DNA of 64,000 bases from Theropithecus gelada (GCF_003255815.1 NW_020257756.1:780210-844209); one strand, 5' to 3'; positions 48,101-60,170 are shown, numbered from the stretch's first letter. Translations and numbers: made by a program. Notes: a model not told the origin generated them from the letters alone.

Positions 48101-48132
48101 AAATAAAATGTGATGTTTGTTTAAAAACAAAC
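48101..48132 (+). terminator. Retrocopy polyadenylation signal and tail
   Basis: AATAAA at 48102-48107 ('tctaaataaaatgtg') is followed about 20 bases later by an A-rich tail interrupted by c and t, then the downstream target duplication. This is the parental 3' terminus. Confidence 0.8.
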
Positions 48133-48146
48133 AAAAACCATGAAAG

Positions 48147-50043
48147 TAAAGAAATACTATGTAAGGCATCCCTTTGGCTGATGTATTTTCAAAGTAATTC
48201 CTGTGAATTTGAATTTACTTATCTCAATTTATTTATTGGAATTTACCTTATTTTAATTTTCTGTAAAAAGTACATTCCTTGACATAAAATACAATTTTGG
48301 TCTCAATTTGTGTGGGTGAGAATATTCAGTAATAGAAACCCTGCACTTTGATAAGTTCATTTCAGTTTTTTAAATGACCTTAATACTTAAGTCTCTATAT
48401 ATGTGTGCAGTGTAAAATGTTGGAACAAAAGAAGTCAGTGTGCATAATCTACAAAATTTCTCAAAAGAAACCATGTAATGCACCCTTTTCTCTCTAAGCT
48501 GTTTGTAAAGCTTTATTGAGTACATGTAATTCATTTGAGCTTAGTAGGCCTCTTTTGGATACCAAAATATTGATTTCAGCTTTTTATTTCCACCTTACTT
48601 TGTCTCATCAAGGAACAAGGTATTTCTTGAAGCTGCTATATCCCAAAGGGCAACATCTATTTTTTGCTACCCTCCCTTCATAATGAAGATTCAATATTCA
48701 TATTGTCCTTCTTTAGCCTGCAACCTCTTCCCTTCCCAGGTGGTCTTATATATTTTATACTTTATTCTAAATCATAAAATTATAGAAAAATAAAATGTTG
48801 GGTGTGTAAATGGTCACAGAAATTACCCAGTTCAATCTTCTCATTTTACAGGTAAGAGAACAGAGACCTTAAAAGGAGAAGAGGTTTGACATACATGTTC
48901 TTTGGTGTGACAATGTCTTGAGCATCACTCTTACTAGGCCATATTGGTTATAAATAGTTATTATTTTGGAAAAAATATGGTGAAGTATACTGGAATGAAA
49001 AAGCCTGTATGAATTTTTGCTCAGAGTCAGCAAATCCCTGCTCCTTAGTGCAGGCATTTACTTTGCTCTTTGCAAACATATTAGAGAGTCTTATATTGAA
49101 ACCATTCAATCATTATCATGTTAGCCTGATGGATTTCCAGGCACCTCCCCAACTAGAACAGAGTTGTAGTTTTAGCTCCTCCCATTGCTTCCAGAATTTT
49201 GTAAGTTAAACTGGATAGGGAGAGAGCAGCTCCTTTCTTCTTCTATCCTTGGAACAATGCCTTGCCTTCCTTCATCGGCTTGCTAAAGTCTCCTTGCCTA
49301 TTTTTCTCCCTGTGCTGGTGGTGGTCCACCTTATTTGTCATTCAGTCAGGTCAGTGGGGCAAACTCCAAGACTGGCTCCTGTGTTCTCTCTAATCTTCTG
49401 CCATTTTTTTTCTTTCCTGGCAAAAACCTCTACTGGTTAAGTGCCACATAATGTCGATTTTTTGTTTAACACTTCCTTAAAATACAATTATTTTTGCTTT
49501 TCCTCAATACAATATATCTTTGCCTTAGTGTAGAATTAAAAAAAAATCTTAGTGGTAATAATTCTTTTAACCTTTTCTACCGCTAACAGACTGCTAAAAT
49601 TTTGTCTCATTAGCAAATTGAAATGCAGAATATACTACTTGAATACTATGTATAGAAGGAAGCACTTTACTTATATGACCCTTAAACCATAGATATCAAG
49701 AACTTATTTTCCAGAACATTTTGCCAAAAGACCAATTTTCAGGAGCAAGACACATTAGTTCATTATGCTTTGTACAATTCCAATATAATGACCATTTAAG
49801 CAGAAGCAATGGTATAATTGTTTAGAAAAACATATTTCCTTTAAAGCAGTTGACTGTTCCACTTATATTTCATTTTTCCTGGACTAGAAACATTACTCTA
49901 TATAGAAGTCAATTGATGTATTTTGTGTGAATCCATTGTGTCAGAAAAAATACTTCTATGAAATAATCCTATAATACTGTACAACAGGATATAGACCTTA
50001 ATATGCAAAATGGTATAAAAGGTCAAGAAGTTTCAAATAAAAT
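48147..50043. other. Unassigned AT-rich sequence
   Basis: At 48800-48880 'cattttacaggtaagagaac' hints at a reversed MIR. Otherwise nothing recognised. Confidence 0.4.
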
Positions 50044-50051
50044 AGAAAATG

Positions 50052-50301
50052 GATGGATCACGAGGTCAGGAGATCGAGACTATCCTGGCTAACATGGTGA
50101 AACCCCGTCTCTACTAAAAATACAAAAAACTAGCCGGGCGTGGTGGCGGGCGCCTGTAGTCTCAGCTACTTGGGAGGCTGAGGCAGGAGAATGGCGTGAA
50201 CCCGGGAGGCGGAGCTTGCAGTGAGCCGAGATCACGCCACTGCACTCCAGCCTGGGAGCACAGCGAGACTCCGTCTCAAAAAAAAAAAAAAAAAAAAAAA
50301 A
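50052..50301 (+). mobile_element. AluY, 5'-truncated by about 50 bases
   Basis: It starts at 'gatggatcacgaggtcagg', lacking the first part of the left monomer. It is otherwise well preserved ('gaatggcgtgaacccgggagg') and ends in an A run of about 25. The short duplication agaaaatg at 50044-50051 and 50302-50309 shows the truncation occurred at insertion. Confidence 0.92.
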
Positions 50302-50309
50302 AGAAAATG

Positions 50310-50980
50310 ATGATTAGACTCATCAGGAGTCTACATTCTCTTGAGTAAACTTAGCAGCACTGCATATTTCAAAAGAAAACTAATGAATCATTCATGAATC
50401 CCTCAAAATCAAGGGAAAGTTATTAATTTCCATTTTTCTTTATTTTTCTTTCTTTATTTTTTAACTCATGAGTTAAGTGCCATGTAGTTGACAATGTATT
50501 TTAATTAAATGCAAATATGCTCTTTGGAGGAAATATAAAGAAAAATTGAATACATTATTAAGTGACTCATAAATAGCAACAGATAATATTTTTGTCAGAA
50601 TTTTCCTGATATTCTTGGCTTGTGAGAGTCTAGTTATAGGCTCCAAATTTGTTTTAAATTGTGTCTGGAAATAAATATTTACCCTCAAAGATTATTTTAA
50701 TGTTCAATTACCTGAGGTTCTTTTAAGCTTTTCCCATATGGTAAAAAAAAGTGTTTTCAATATTAACATATTAAATAAAAATACAGTATTACATACCCAC
50801 ACAAAGAAAAATGAACGTAGGAGTGTAGATGTATAAACTTTCACAAAACAACCCACCTGTACAACTAAAATCCAGATCAAGAAACAATGCTTCTACCACC
50901 TTAGAAAATCTCTCAACTTCACTCTAATCTCTATTCTTTGCATCCCAAGGGTTAGCCAGTACCTGGACTTCTAATGACAT
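50310..50980. other. Unassigned AT-rich sequence
   Basis: No gene or repeat recognised. Confidence 0.4.
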
Positions 50981-52276
50981 AGAGTATTTTTTTCTGTTCT
51001 TGCATATTGTATAGATATGGAATCATGTAATATATATCCTTTTTTGGGAGTCTGGGTCTCTCTCTAAACAGTTTCTTTGTGAATTCATTTATATTGTTGC
51101 ATGTAACTGCAGATTTTACATTTTCCTTCTGTCTAGTATTCCATTGTGCACATATACCATAATTTGTTGATCTTTTTGACTGATAATTGGCTTTTGGGTA
51201 GTTTTTAGGTTTGAGCTAAACCTAAAAACTGTGGTTGTAGCAATTTGCATCCCCACTCAGCCGTGTCTGAGAGCTCCAGTTGCACCATGTCGTTGCCACC
51301 ATTTGATATTATCCATCTTTTAAACTTATTCAGCCTGTGAGTATGTGCTTTTTTATTTGCATTATCTTGATTAATGATTTTGAGTAAAATTTCCAGTGTT
51401 TATTTGCATTTTTATATCCTGTTTGTGAAATGTCTTTTAGTCTTTTGACTATATTTATTGTTTGGTTGTCTTTTATTTAATGTAGAGTAACCTTTACTAA
51501 TATGTTCTGGTTACAAATCTTTGTTAGATAAATGTGTCTCCCACACTTTTCACTCTCCTGATAGTGACTTAAATAGTTCTTAATTTTCTTATAATCCCAT
51601 GTATTATTTTTGCTTTAGAAATCCCATGTCTTATTTTTTCCTTTGTTTCTCTATTTAGAAACAAGTTCTTGGCCATTTTATATAATTACAAATAATTTCT
51701 CCAGCATACTTCTGTCTCTCCAAATGATATCTTTTGGATGCACAGAGGTTCTTAATTTTGCTGTAATCCAGTTTATCATTTTTGGTTGACAGTTTTGAAT
51801 CTTTCTAAATAAATTTTTACCTATTCCCAAGGCCCATATGTTATCTTACATTTCCTTAAAAGCTCTATTGCTTTTTCTTTCACATATAAATCTGCAATCC
51901 ATCTGGAATCGATTTCTGGGTATGCTGTGAAGTAGGGAATCATTATCTTAATTTTTATCACATAAAGAATACATATTTATTGTAGAGAAAGCAGGAAATA
52001 GAGATTACTTATGTTCTACCACCCAAGACTATCACTCTGACACTGTGATTTGTATATTTCTACACACTGCTATTGTTATTACTTTTTAGTTTCGTTACAT
52101 AATGATATTGATGTAAAAGATATTCTTTTTTTCTCTCTCAGATATATAAACTAAGACTGAGAAGCCTAGTTCTTCTTCTTAAAAAGCTACCCTCATGGTC
52201 CATGATAAAAAACAAAATGAAAAGAAACAAAATGTCTCTAAGTTAATGTGAATGCCTTCTTATTTATATTTCACAT

Positions 52277-52580
52277 TTTTTGTTTGTTTGTTTGTTTAAG
52301 ACAGAGTGTCACTCTGTTGCCGAGGCTGGAGTACATTGGTGCAATCTTGGCTCACTGCAATCTCCACCTCCCGGGTTCAAACGATTCTCCTGCCTTAGCC
52401 TCCCCGAGTAGCTGGGATTACAGGCACCCGCCACCATGCTCAGCTAATTTTTGTATTTTTACTAGAGATGGGGTTTTGCCATGTTGGCTAGGCTGGTCTC
52501 AAACTCCTGAACTCAGGTAATCCACCTGCCTTGGCCTCCCAAAGTGCTGGGATTACAGGTATGAGCCACTGCACCTGGCC
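52277..52580 (-). mobile_element. AluS-like, antisense
   Basis: Full-length antisense Alu with a (gttt)n head. Target duplication tttcacat at 52269-52276 and 52583-52590. Confidence 0.93.
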
Positions 52581-52920
52581 TGTTTCACATATTACAGGCT
52601 AACTTCTCAAGCAGACTTTTGAGTTTTCCTTCTCCTATGGCAAACTTTCCCATCAAAATCAGTTAGACACATTATCTTTAGAATCATGAGGGCCTGTAGT
52701 TTATTTTCTAACTCTTTCATTTTTTGCTTGTATCTTTATTAATTCCTGCATTCTGTTTTACATGATTTTTTAACCAACATTTTGGTTACTGGCTGAATTA
52801 ATTTTTCATTCCTTTTAAAAATTGATCTAAAAATTTAAGGTGATAAATTTTCTTTTGAGTCCGGTTGTATCTTTATCCCATTTGTTCTGATGTGGAGCTT
52901 TTCATTATTGCTGATTTTTT

Positions 52921-53234
52921 TTTCTTTTCTTATTTTATTTTATTTTTTTTTGTGATGGAGTTTCTCTCTTGTCACCCAGGCTAGAGTGCAGTAGCCTGAT
53001 CTCGGCTCACTGCAACCTCCGCTTCCCAGGTTCAAGTGATTCTCCTGCCTCAGCCTCCTGAGTAGCTGAGATTACAGGTGCGTACCACCACGCCCAGCTA
53101 ATTTTTGTATTTTTAGTAGAGACGGGGTTTCACCATGTTGGCCAGGGTGGTCTCGAACTCCTGACCTCAAGCAATCCATGTGCCTTGGCCTCCTAAAGTG
53201 CTGGAATTACAGGCATGAGCCACCGTGGCTGGCC
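52921..53234 (-). mobile_element. AluS-like, antisense
   Basis: Full-length antisense Alu with a (tttta)n head. A 15-bp target duplication with one mismatch (tattgctgatttttt at 52906-52920, tattgatgatttttt at 53235-53249). Confidence 0.93.
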
Positions 53235-53353
53235 TATTGATGATTTTTTAAAACAGTGTTCAAAAGATGCATCTAAACATGCACATAGATACCATGCAAA
53301 TACAAATGCTTGCATTTTCTACTTGACTCAATTTGTTTTAAAACTCCCTCTGA

Positions 53354-53656
53354 GGCCGGGCGTCGTGGCTTATTCCTGTAATCCCAGAACTTTGGGAGGC
53401 CGAGGTGGGCGGATCATGAGGTCAGGAGTTTGAGACCAGCCTGACCAACACGGTGAAACCCTGTCTCTACTAAAAACACAAAAATTAGTTGGGGGCGGTG
53501 GTACGCACCTGTAATCCCAGCTACTCAGGAGGCTGAGGCAGGAGAATCACTTGGACCCGGGAAGCAGAGGTTGCAGTGAGTCGAGATCGGGCCACTGCAC
53601 TCTAGCCTGGGCAACAGAGTGAGACTCTGTCTCAAAAAACAAACAAACAACAACAA
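53354..53656 (+). mobile_element. AluS-like, sense
   Basis: Full-length Alu starting at 'ggccgggcg' with a tail of caaa and caa units. Perfect 14-bp target duplication aaaactccctctga at 53340-53353 and 53657-53670. Confidence 0.95.
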
Positions 53657-54589
53657 AAAACTCCCTCTGAAGAAAACCTTTAGTTTTCCTGCTTTGTTTT
53701 TTTAGTTTATTACACTGTAATCAGAGAATGTTAGCTAAACTAGTTCTACTTTTTGGAGTTTATGAATGTTAAACAAAAAGTCTAGACACAACTATTTTAT
53801 TAGTTATACCATAAAGGTTATTTACATTCTCATTCATATTCTTGCCCTTTTACCCTGTCATGAAATGGTAGGTATGAATTAAAAACTCCTACTACTAGTC
53901 TATTCTTTCCTATATTTCCTTAGAATGCTTGCAATTTTTGCTACATGGAGGTGGTTACTATGCTATGCACTTATATACTTACTCGTAACTGCCATATAGT
54001 TATGAATTTTTCATTTTGCTCTGTAACATTTGGATTGGTTCAGTACCCAACATTGATTTCAGTCTTAGCTCTAAGTTAAAATGTTTCAAAACTGTTTATC
54101 ATTCCTTTTGCCCTCATTTACCCATTCTTTGGTTGGTTGCCTTTTGGCCTTCAGGAAAATATTCTCTGAGGTCTTGCAGATTCAAAACTATTTGTCTATA
54201 GTCTGTATTTGAAAGACAGTTTTGCTGGATAGAATCCTCAACTCATATTTCTTTCCTTGATATACATTAAAGGTTGTATCCTTAATACACAATAAGAATC
54301 TTGTTTGGATGCTGAATGCCTTCTTTATTTTAAAGCCCAGTAGCTTTACTAGGAAATGCCTTAGATTTACTAGGAAATGTCTTTATGTTAACCATTCTTA
54401 GTCAATTTCTTTCTACCCAGTGTGTTTGTCAAATATGAAAATTTAAGTCTTTCATTTTAACAAAAGCACTCTTGAATTATACCTTAAATTTGTTCTCTTA
54501 ATTTCTTTTTTTTCTTCAGCGACTTCTCCCAACACGTATATGTGAATCTCCAACATACATCTTTTATTTATATTTATCTCCCTATCTCC

Positions 54590-54665
54590 CTAGTCTGTCC
54601 CTCTCTCTCCCTCCCTTCTTCTCTCCCTTACCGCTCCCCTCCCCTCCCCTCCCCTTCCTTTCCAT
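54590..54665. repeat. (CT)-rich low-complexity tract
   Basis: Pyrimidine-only stretch including cccct repeats; it also creates spurious open frames. Confidence 0.9.
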
Positions 54666-55098
54666 TTCCTTGTTCCCTCCTCTGTTTATTTTCATTTCAA
54701 TGTGGTCAGTTTCCCATTTTCTCCATATTCCTTATTGTGTTTTTCATATTGCCTATTTTCCCTCGTGCAAGTTTCAATTTATTTTGTTAGGATACTTTCC
54801 CCTCTCTACTTCTTTTCTGAGTTGTTCCAGATCATATTTTATTTCTTTCTGTTGTCTCTCTATATCTTCCCAGGGTTCCTATGTTTCTACTTTGAGGTCT
54901 TTACTTCAAAAGTAGTCTCTTGATTAATTTTTTAAAAATCTGTGACAAAATGTTTGGTGACGACTTTTATTTGCTCCATGGCAACATGTTTGCAGTGTTC
55001 TTTCATCTGTAGGTAAGTTTTGATGCTCTTTCCCATGTTTGTTTCTTATAATACGTTTTTATTTATTAAATGCAATCCTTAAAAAATAAAGCATCCTT

Positions 55099-55952
55099 CC
55101 TTCAGCCAGAACCGCCATCTTCCAGTAATTCACCAAAATGACGAACATAAAGGAAAAGAGGAGAGGCATCTGATACACATTCTCTAGGCCTTTTAGAAAA
55201 CATGGAGTTGTTCCTTTGGCCACATATATGCGAATCTATAAGAAAGGTGATATTGTCGACATCAACAGAATGGATACTGTTCAAAAAGGAATGCCCCACA
55301 AGGGTTACCGTGGCAAAACTGGAAGAGTCTACAATGTCACGCAGCATGCTGTTGGCATTGTTGTGAACAAACAAGTCAAGGGCAAGATTCGTGCCAAGAG
55401 AATGAATGTGCATATTGAATACATTAAGCACTCTAAGAGCTGAGATAGCTTCCCAAAATGCGTGAAGGAAAATGATCAGAAAAAGGAGGAAGCCAAGGAA
55501 AAAAGTACCTGGGTTCAACTGAAGCACCAGCCTGCTCCATTCAGAGAAGCACGCTTTGTGGGAACCAATGGAAAGGAGCCTGAGCTGCTGGAACCCATTC
55601 CCTTGATTAATGGTTCCCTATGAATTATTCATATTCCCTATGAATTCATGGCATAATGGGCGGTACAAAAATACCTCCGGACTGTAAAAATGTTTCTCTT
55701 CATTGAGTAAAAGTGTGGTGTCCTCCTTCCCTGAAAAAACATTTAAAGCAAATTTTAATTGTGTCTTAATTCATTGTGTAATGTCTTTACTATTTAAATT
55801 TAATGTATTTCTTGCTGAAAGATGTGAGGTGGCTTATTGTGCAACAAATTAATTGGTTAGAAAACAGTCAGATACTATTTATGAAACATTTATACTGGTT
55901 TGAAGATAGTCCCTCTAAATCATCATGGAACAAATAAAATAATTTATAAAAT
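55099..55952 (+). pseudogene. RPL21: RPL21 processed retrocopy
   Basis: RPL21 encodes the 160-residue 60S ribosomal protein eL21. The retrocopy has the parental 5' UTR end ('gaaccgccatcttccag'), ATG at 55138 and the final TAA at 55654-55656, with no introns. Codon 12 is TGA from CGA (55171-55173), and another TGA from CGA lies at 55441-55443. The open part between (55216-55443) covers the middle of the protein. A 36-bp insertion near 55605-55640 accounts exactly for the length excess over the parental 483 bases. Flanks aaaataaagcatcctt (55083-55098) and aaaataaaacatcctt (55953-55968) are likely target duplications, so the copy has a long 3' UTR. Inactive. Confidence 0.93.
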
Positions 55953-55968
55953 AAAATAAAACATCCTT

Positions 55969-56814
55969 GAATTAACTGGATTTTCTTGCACTAGCCTTCT
56001 AGCCTCTGTAGTTCTCTGCTGTTACAGAGACAGATTGTTTCTTCCAGCTCTGGCTCCTCTTTGTTATTATTTGCATAGCTCACTTCCTCTGCTTTTCTGG
56101 ACAAAATTTGGTCCAAGAGGACTTCTGCTGGCAGCGTGCTCGTGTGCTCAATCTCTGATATTCCACAGACGGAATATAGCTTTCACAAAACAAGGTTAAC
56201 ACTCACCTTCAACAAACACATTTTTCTTTTCTTTTCTTTTTTTTTTCTGGCGTAACTTGACATCTGCCTCTGCTAAGTCTCCTTGCTCCTCTCTGGATAG
56301 TTTACTTCTCCATATGACTTCTACCTCATTTGTTTATAGTAACTGTTATGTGATCTGGGAGTTATCCCTCTTCTTAAAAAAAAAACAAAAAACAAAACAG
56401 TTCCAGGAGGTGAAAGTGAACTATTCTGGTATATATAATAATATTAATCTTTTAAATTAATTTCTTTATATTTCATCTATATGAAGTTTTACCATCTTAA
56501 AAAATAGTGCACATGCATGTGAAGAAACTGTGGAAGAACAGGGAAAGAATCACCCAGAAGAATTAGAGGTAACAGTGCCTCTGGCTCTTACAAAGCCAGG
56601 AACAGTCTGTTTTTGCTAACTACAATGGGAAGCCTTTTGTATCCATGGGTATTGGATAGAGTACAAAGAGGGTCTTGCCTTAGTAGTAGAAGATAATTAG
56701 CCCTAGACTGAGCTCTGCTTTACTCTTGCTTAACAAATGTTAAAAGTAAGACCAGAGACGACTTGTTTCCAAGCAACTTAACTGCATCCAGAGCAAAGTT
56801 CAAGAATAATTATA
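55969..56814. other. Unassigned sequence
   Basis: T-rich run at 56221-56247. Nothing else recognised. Confidence 0.4.
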
Positions 56815-57330
56815 GTAATTCAAAAATATCCAGCACCCCAAAATGCAAAATTAACTGTGTATGACATCCAATAAAACAATCATCAGGCATCCAGGAAGTA
56901 GGAAAATATGACCAATAATAAGGGAAAAATCAGTTCACCTAAATTCACTGAGCACTGACCCTTATGTTAGAATGGACATCAAATGAATTATAACTGCATT
57001 TCATATGTTCAAAAAGTTAAGTAGAGGTATGTAAGATACAAAATAGGATTCAAGTTAAAGTTCTAGAGATATAAATGACAGTATGTGAAATGGAAGGTAC
57101 ATTAAATAGGATTAATGGCAGAATAGAGAAGGCAGAAGAAAAGATTAGTAAACTTGAAGATATGGAAATAAAATTATCAAAAATGAAACACAAAAAGAAA
57201 GGTAATTTAAAAAAGTAAATAGAGCTTCAGAGAGTTGTGGGACTTCATGCAAGCTGATATACGTTTAACTGGAGTCCTTGAAAGAAAAGAGAGAGAGGAA
57301 ACAGAAAAAGTTTTGACCCTAAAGATTCTT
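56815..57330 (+). mobile_element. Old L1M, ORF1 region (left segment)
   Basis: 'aaaaatatccagcacccc' near the start, then 'gcagaagaaaagattagtaaacttgaagat' near 57131 and 'gagcttcagagagttgtggg' near 57222 follow the decayed ORF1 of an L1M. It continues at 59185-60170 after a younger L1. Confidence 0.7.
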
Positions 57331-57334
57331 CCAG

Positions 57335-59180
57335 AAAGCTCCTAGAACTGATAAAAGAATTAAGCAAAGTTTCCAGATACAAAATTAATGTACATGAATC
57401 AGTACCCCTTCTATATGCCAAAAGTGATCAAGCTGAGAATCAAAGCAAGAACTCAACCCTATTTACAATAGCTGGAAAAAAAAAACTTAAATACAAAACT
57501 ACAAAACATTGCTGGAAGAAATCATATATGACACAAACAAATAGAAACACATCCCATACTCATGGATGGGTCGAATCAATATTGTGAAAATGATCACACT
57601 GCCAAAAGTGATCTACAAATTCAATGCAATTCCCATCAAAATACCACCATCATTCTTCACAGAATTAGAAAAAACCATTCTAAAATTCATACGGAACCAA
57701 AAAAGAGCCAGCATAGCCAAAGCAAGACTAAGCAAAAAGAACAAATATGGAGGCATCACATTACCTGATTTCAAACTATACTATAAGGCCATAGTCACCA
57801 AAACAGCATGGTACTGGCATAAACATAGGCACATAGACCAATGGAACAGGATAGAGAGTTCAGAAATAAACCCAAATACTTACAGCCAACTGATATTCAA
57901 CAAAGTAAACAAAAATAAAGTGGGGGAAAGGACACCCTTGTCAACAAATGGTGCTGGGATAATTGGCTAGCCACATGTAAGAGAATGAAACTGGATCTTT
58001 ATCACTCACCTTATACAAAAATCAACTCAAGATGGATTAAGGACTTAAATCTAAAACCTGAAACTATAAAAATTCTAGAAAACAACGTTAGAAAAACCCT
58101 TCTAGACATTGGCTTAGGCAAGGATTTCATGACCAAGAACCCCAAAGCAAATGCAATAAAAACAAAAATAAATAGCTGGGACTTAATTAAACTAAAGAGC
58201 TTTTGCATGGCAAAAGGAACAGTCAGCAGAGTAAACAGACAACCCACAGAGTGGGAGAAAATCTTCACAATCTATACATCTGACAAAGGACTAATATCCA
58301 GGATCTACAATGAACTAGAACAAATCAGCAATAAAAAACCAAACAATCCTACCGAAAAGTGGGCGAAGGACATGAATAGACAATTCTCAAAAGAAGATAT
58401 ACAAATGGCCAATAAACATATAAAAAATGCTCGATATCACTAATAATCAGGGAAATGCAAATGAAAACCACAATGTGATACCACCTTATTCCTGCAAGAA
58501 TGACCATAATCAAAAAATTAAAAAATAATAGATGTTGATATGGATGTGGTAAACAGGGAACACTTCTACAGTGCTGGTGGGAATGTAAACTAGTACAACC
58601 ACTATGGAAAACAGTGTGGAGATTCCTTAAAGATCTAAAAGTAGAACTACCATTTGATCCAGCAATTCCACTACTGTGTATCTACCCAGAGGAAAAGAAC
58701 TCATTATATGAAAAAGATACTTGCACGCATATGTTTATAGCAGCACAATTCATAATTGCAAAAACATGAAACCAATCCAAATGCCCATCAATCAATGAGT
58801 TGATAAAGAAACTGTGGCATACACATATGATGAATACTACTCAGCTATAAAAAATGAATTAATGACATTTACAGCGACCTGGACGAATTTGGAGACTATT
58901 ATCCTAAGTGAAGTAACTCAGGAATGGAAAACCAAACATCATATGTTCTCACTCATAAGTGGGAGCTAAGCTATGAGGATGCAAAGGTATAAGAATGAGA
59001 AAATGGACGTTGGGGACTCAGGGAGAAAAGGGGGGAAATTGTTGAGGGATAAAATACTACAATAGGGTGCAGTGTATACTGCTTGGGTGATGGGTGCACC
59101 AAAATCTCACAAACCACCACTAAAGAACTTATTCATGTAACAAAACACCACCTGTTCCACAATGAACTATGGAAATAAAA
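57335..59180 (+). mobile_element. L1 (L1PB/L1MA-type), 5'-truncated
   Basis: It starts in the RT region and runs through the C-terminal domain to a 3' UTR ('gcttgggtgatgggtgcacc', 'ttattcatgtaacaaaacacc') and a short A-rich end. Two long readable ORF2 pieces remain: 57566-57970 and 57985-58443. It is better preserved than the L1 at 7.2-9.8 kb. Confidence 0.9.
57566..58443 (+). pseudogene. L1 ORF2 remnant (connector and C-terminal part)
   Basis: Two in-order open segments of 134 and 152 codons match the region downstream of the RT core; the motif GGITLPDFKLYYKA is readable in the first. A frameshift or stop separates them near 57970, and the frame is lost again after 58443 before the true ORF2 end. 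Not functional. Confidence 0.88.
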
Positions 59181-59184
59181 AAAA

Positions 59185-60170
59185 ACCTAAATAATAATAG
59201 TTGTACTATAGTTATATATGTTATATGTGGACATTAGAGAACACAGGATTAAAGGTATGCAGAAATTCTCTTTAAAAAAGAAGAAGTTTTGAAAAAATAA
59301 CTTCAAATTATGCAAATTTGATGAAAATAAATTTGGGAACCCACAGTTCCCAAAAAACTCAATGAACTCCAAGCACAGGAAGCATGAAGAAAATCACATC
59401 AAGCCTTATTGTAATCAATTTGCACAAAACTAGTGACAGAAAAATCTTAAAAGGGTTCACAACAAAAAGATACCCTATTGCAGAAGATGAATATAACAGA
59501 TTTTTCATTCATGACATATTTTTTTGTCAGAAAAAATCTAGAAAGAAGCAAGAAGACAATTAATCGATGTCTTCAAACTACTAAAAGGAAACCCACAGCT
59601 TTCAGCATAGAATTCCATACCCAGAAAAAAATAGGCTTAGAAAATAAAGATGAAATCAATACTTTTTAAGACATACAAAAGATGAGAGAATTCATTATCA
59701 GCATCCTTACACTATAAGAAATGCTAAAGAAAGCTTTTCAGGGAAAAGAAAATTGATGTTAGATGAAAGCAACTGTTTAAAACAAATAAAAATTGCAACA
59801 ATGCAATATGGGATTTATAATTCATGAAAAAGTAAAAATTAAAAAGATTGGAAGAAAGAAATTGAATTGGTATACTATTACTTGAAGATAGAGATAAGCT
59901 AAATATATATACTATAAATCCTGAAGTAATCACTTATATAACAAAACAAGGAGTGGAGTAGTAAAGGAGATTAAATAGAATAAAAAACATATTAATTTAA
60001 CCCAAAAGGAGACAGATAATGAAGAAAAAAGGAATGAATAATGATAGTACAGATAGAAAACAAATAACAAGATGATAGACTTGAATGTAACTATATAAAT
60101 TATTACATTAAATGTAAATGGTATAAATATTTCAGTTAAAAGACAGAGATGATAAGATTGGCTGATAGTA
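59185..60170 (+). mobile_element. Old L1M, ORF1 end to ORF2 start (right segment)
   Basis: 'atgcaaatttgatgaaaat', 'atcaagccttattgtaatcaa', 'agaattccatacccag', 'actataagaaatgctaaag' and 'attacattaaatgtaaatgg' match, in order, the L1M ORF1 C-terminal part, the inter-ORF region and the very start of ORF2. It resumes the element broken at 57330. Confidence 0.75.

Larger units (their letters stand above)
44946..48132 (+). pseudogene. THAP12: THAP12 (PRKRIR) processed retrocopy, near full length
   Basis: The parent gene encodes a nuclear protein of about 761 residues with an N-terminal THAP zinc finger and a hAT-transposase-like C-terminal part; it was named as a regulator of the PKR inhibitor p58IPK. 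Here the coding text runs 45102-47275 without introns, starting at the intact ATG. The THAP finger is damaged (its first Cys region reads LGAALNC). A TGA stop from an Arg codon lies at 45333-45335, further frameshifts occur near 45.81 and 46.2 kb, and about 130 bp are missing near 47.07 kb. The 5' UTR, 3' UTR and a tail follow. Target duplication aaaaaccatgaaag at 44932-44945 and 48133-48146 shows L1-mediated insertion. I infer no functional protein. Confidence 0.95.
50981..54930 (-). mobile_element. Old L1M, antisense, interrupted by three Alus
   Basis: On the minus strand this reads as a decayed L1M from its 5' part (right) to the ORF2 end (left). Anchors on the plus strand are 'ttctgtctagtattccattg' near 51130, 'ctgtaatccagtttatcat' near 51760, 'gcaatccatctggaatcg' near 51895, 'ctgtaatcagagaatgttag' near 53715, 'aaaaactcctactactag' near 53881 and 'cagttttgctggatagaatc' near 54219. 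These follow the reversed L1M order. A segment near 51.96-52.25 kb fits less well and may be another insertion. Boundaries are approximate. Confidence 0.7.

Noticed and set aside
54542..54923. Three overlapping open frames
   Set aside because: They run through a pyrimidine-rich low-complexity tract and antisense L1M.
55102..55527. 141-codon minus-strand open frame
   Set aside because: It is antisense to the RPL21 retrocopy; length is a by-product of the parent codon composition.
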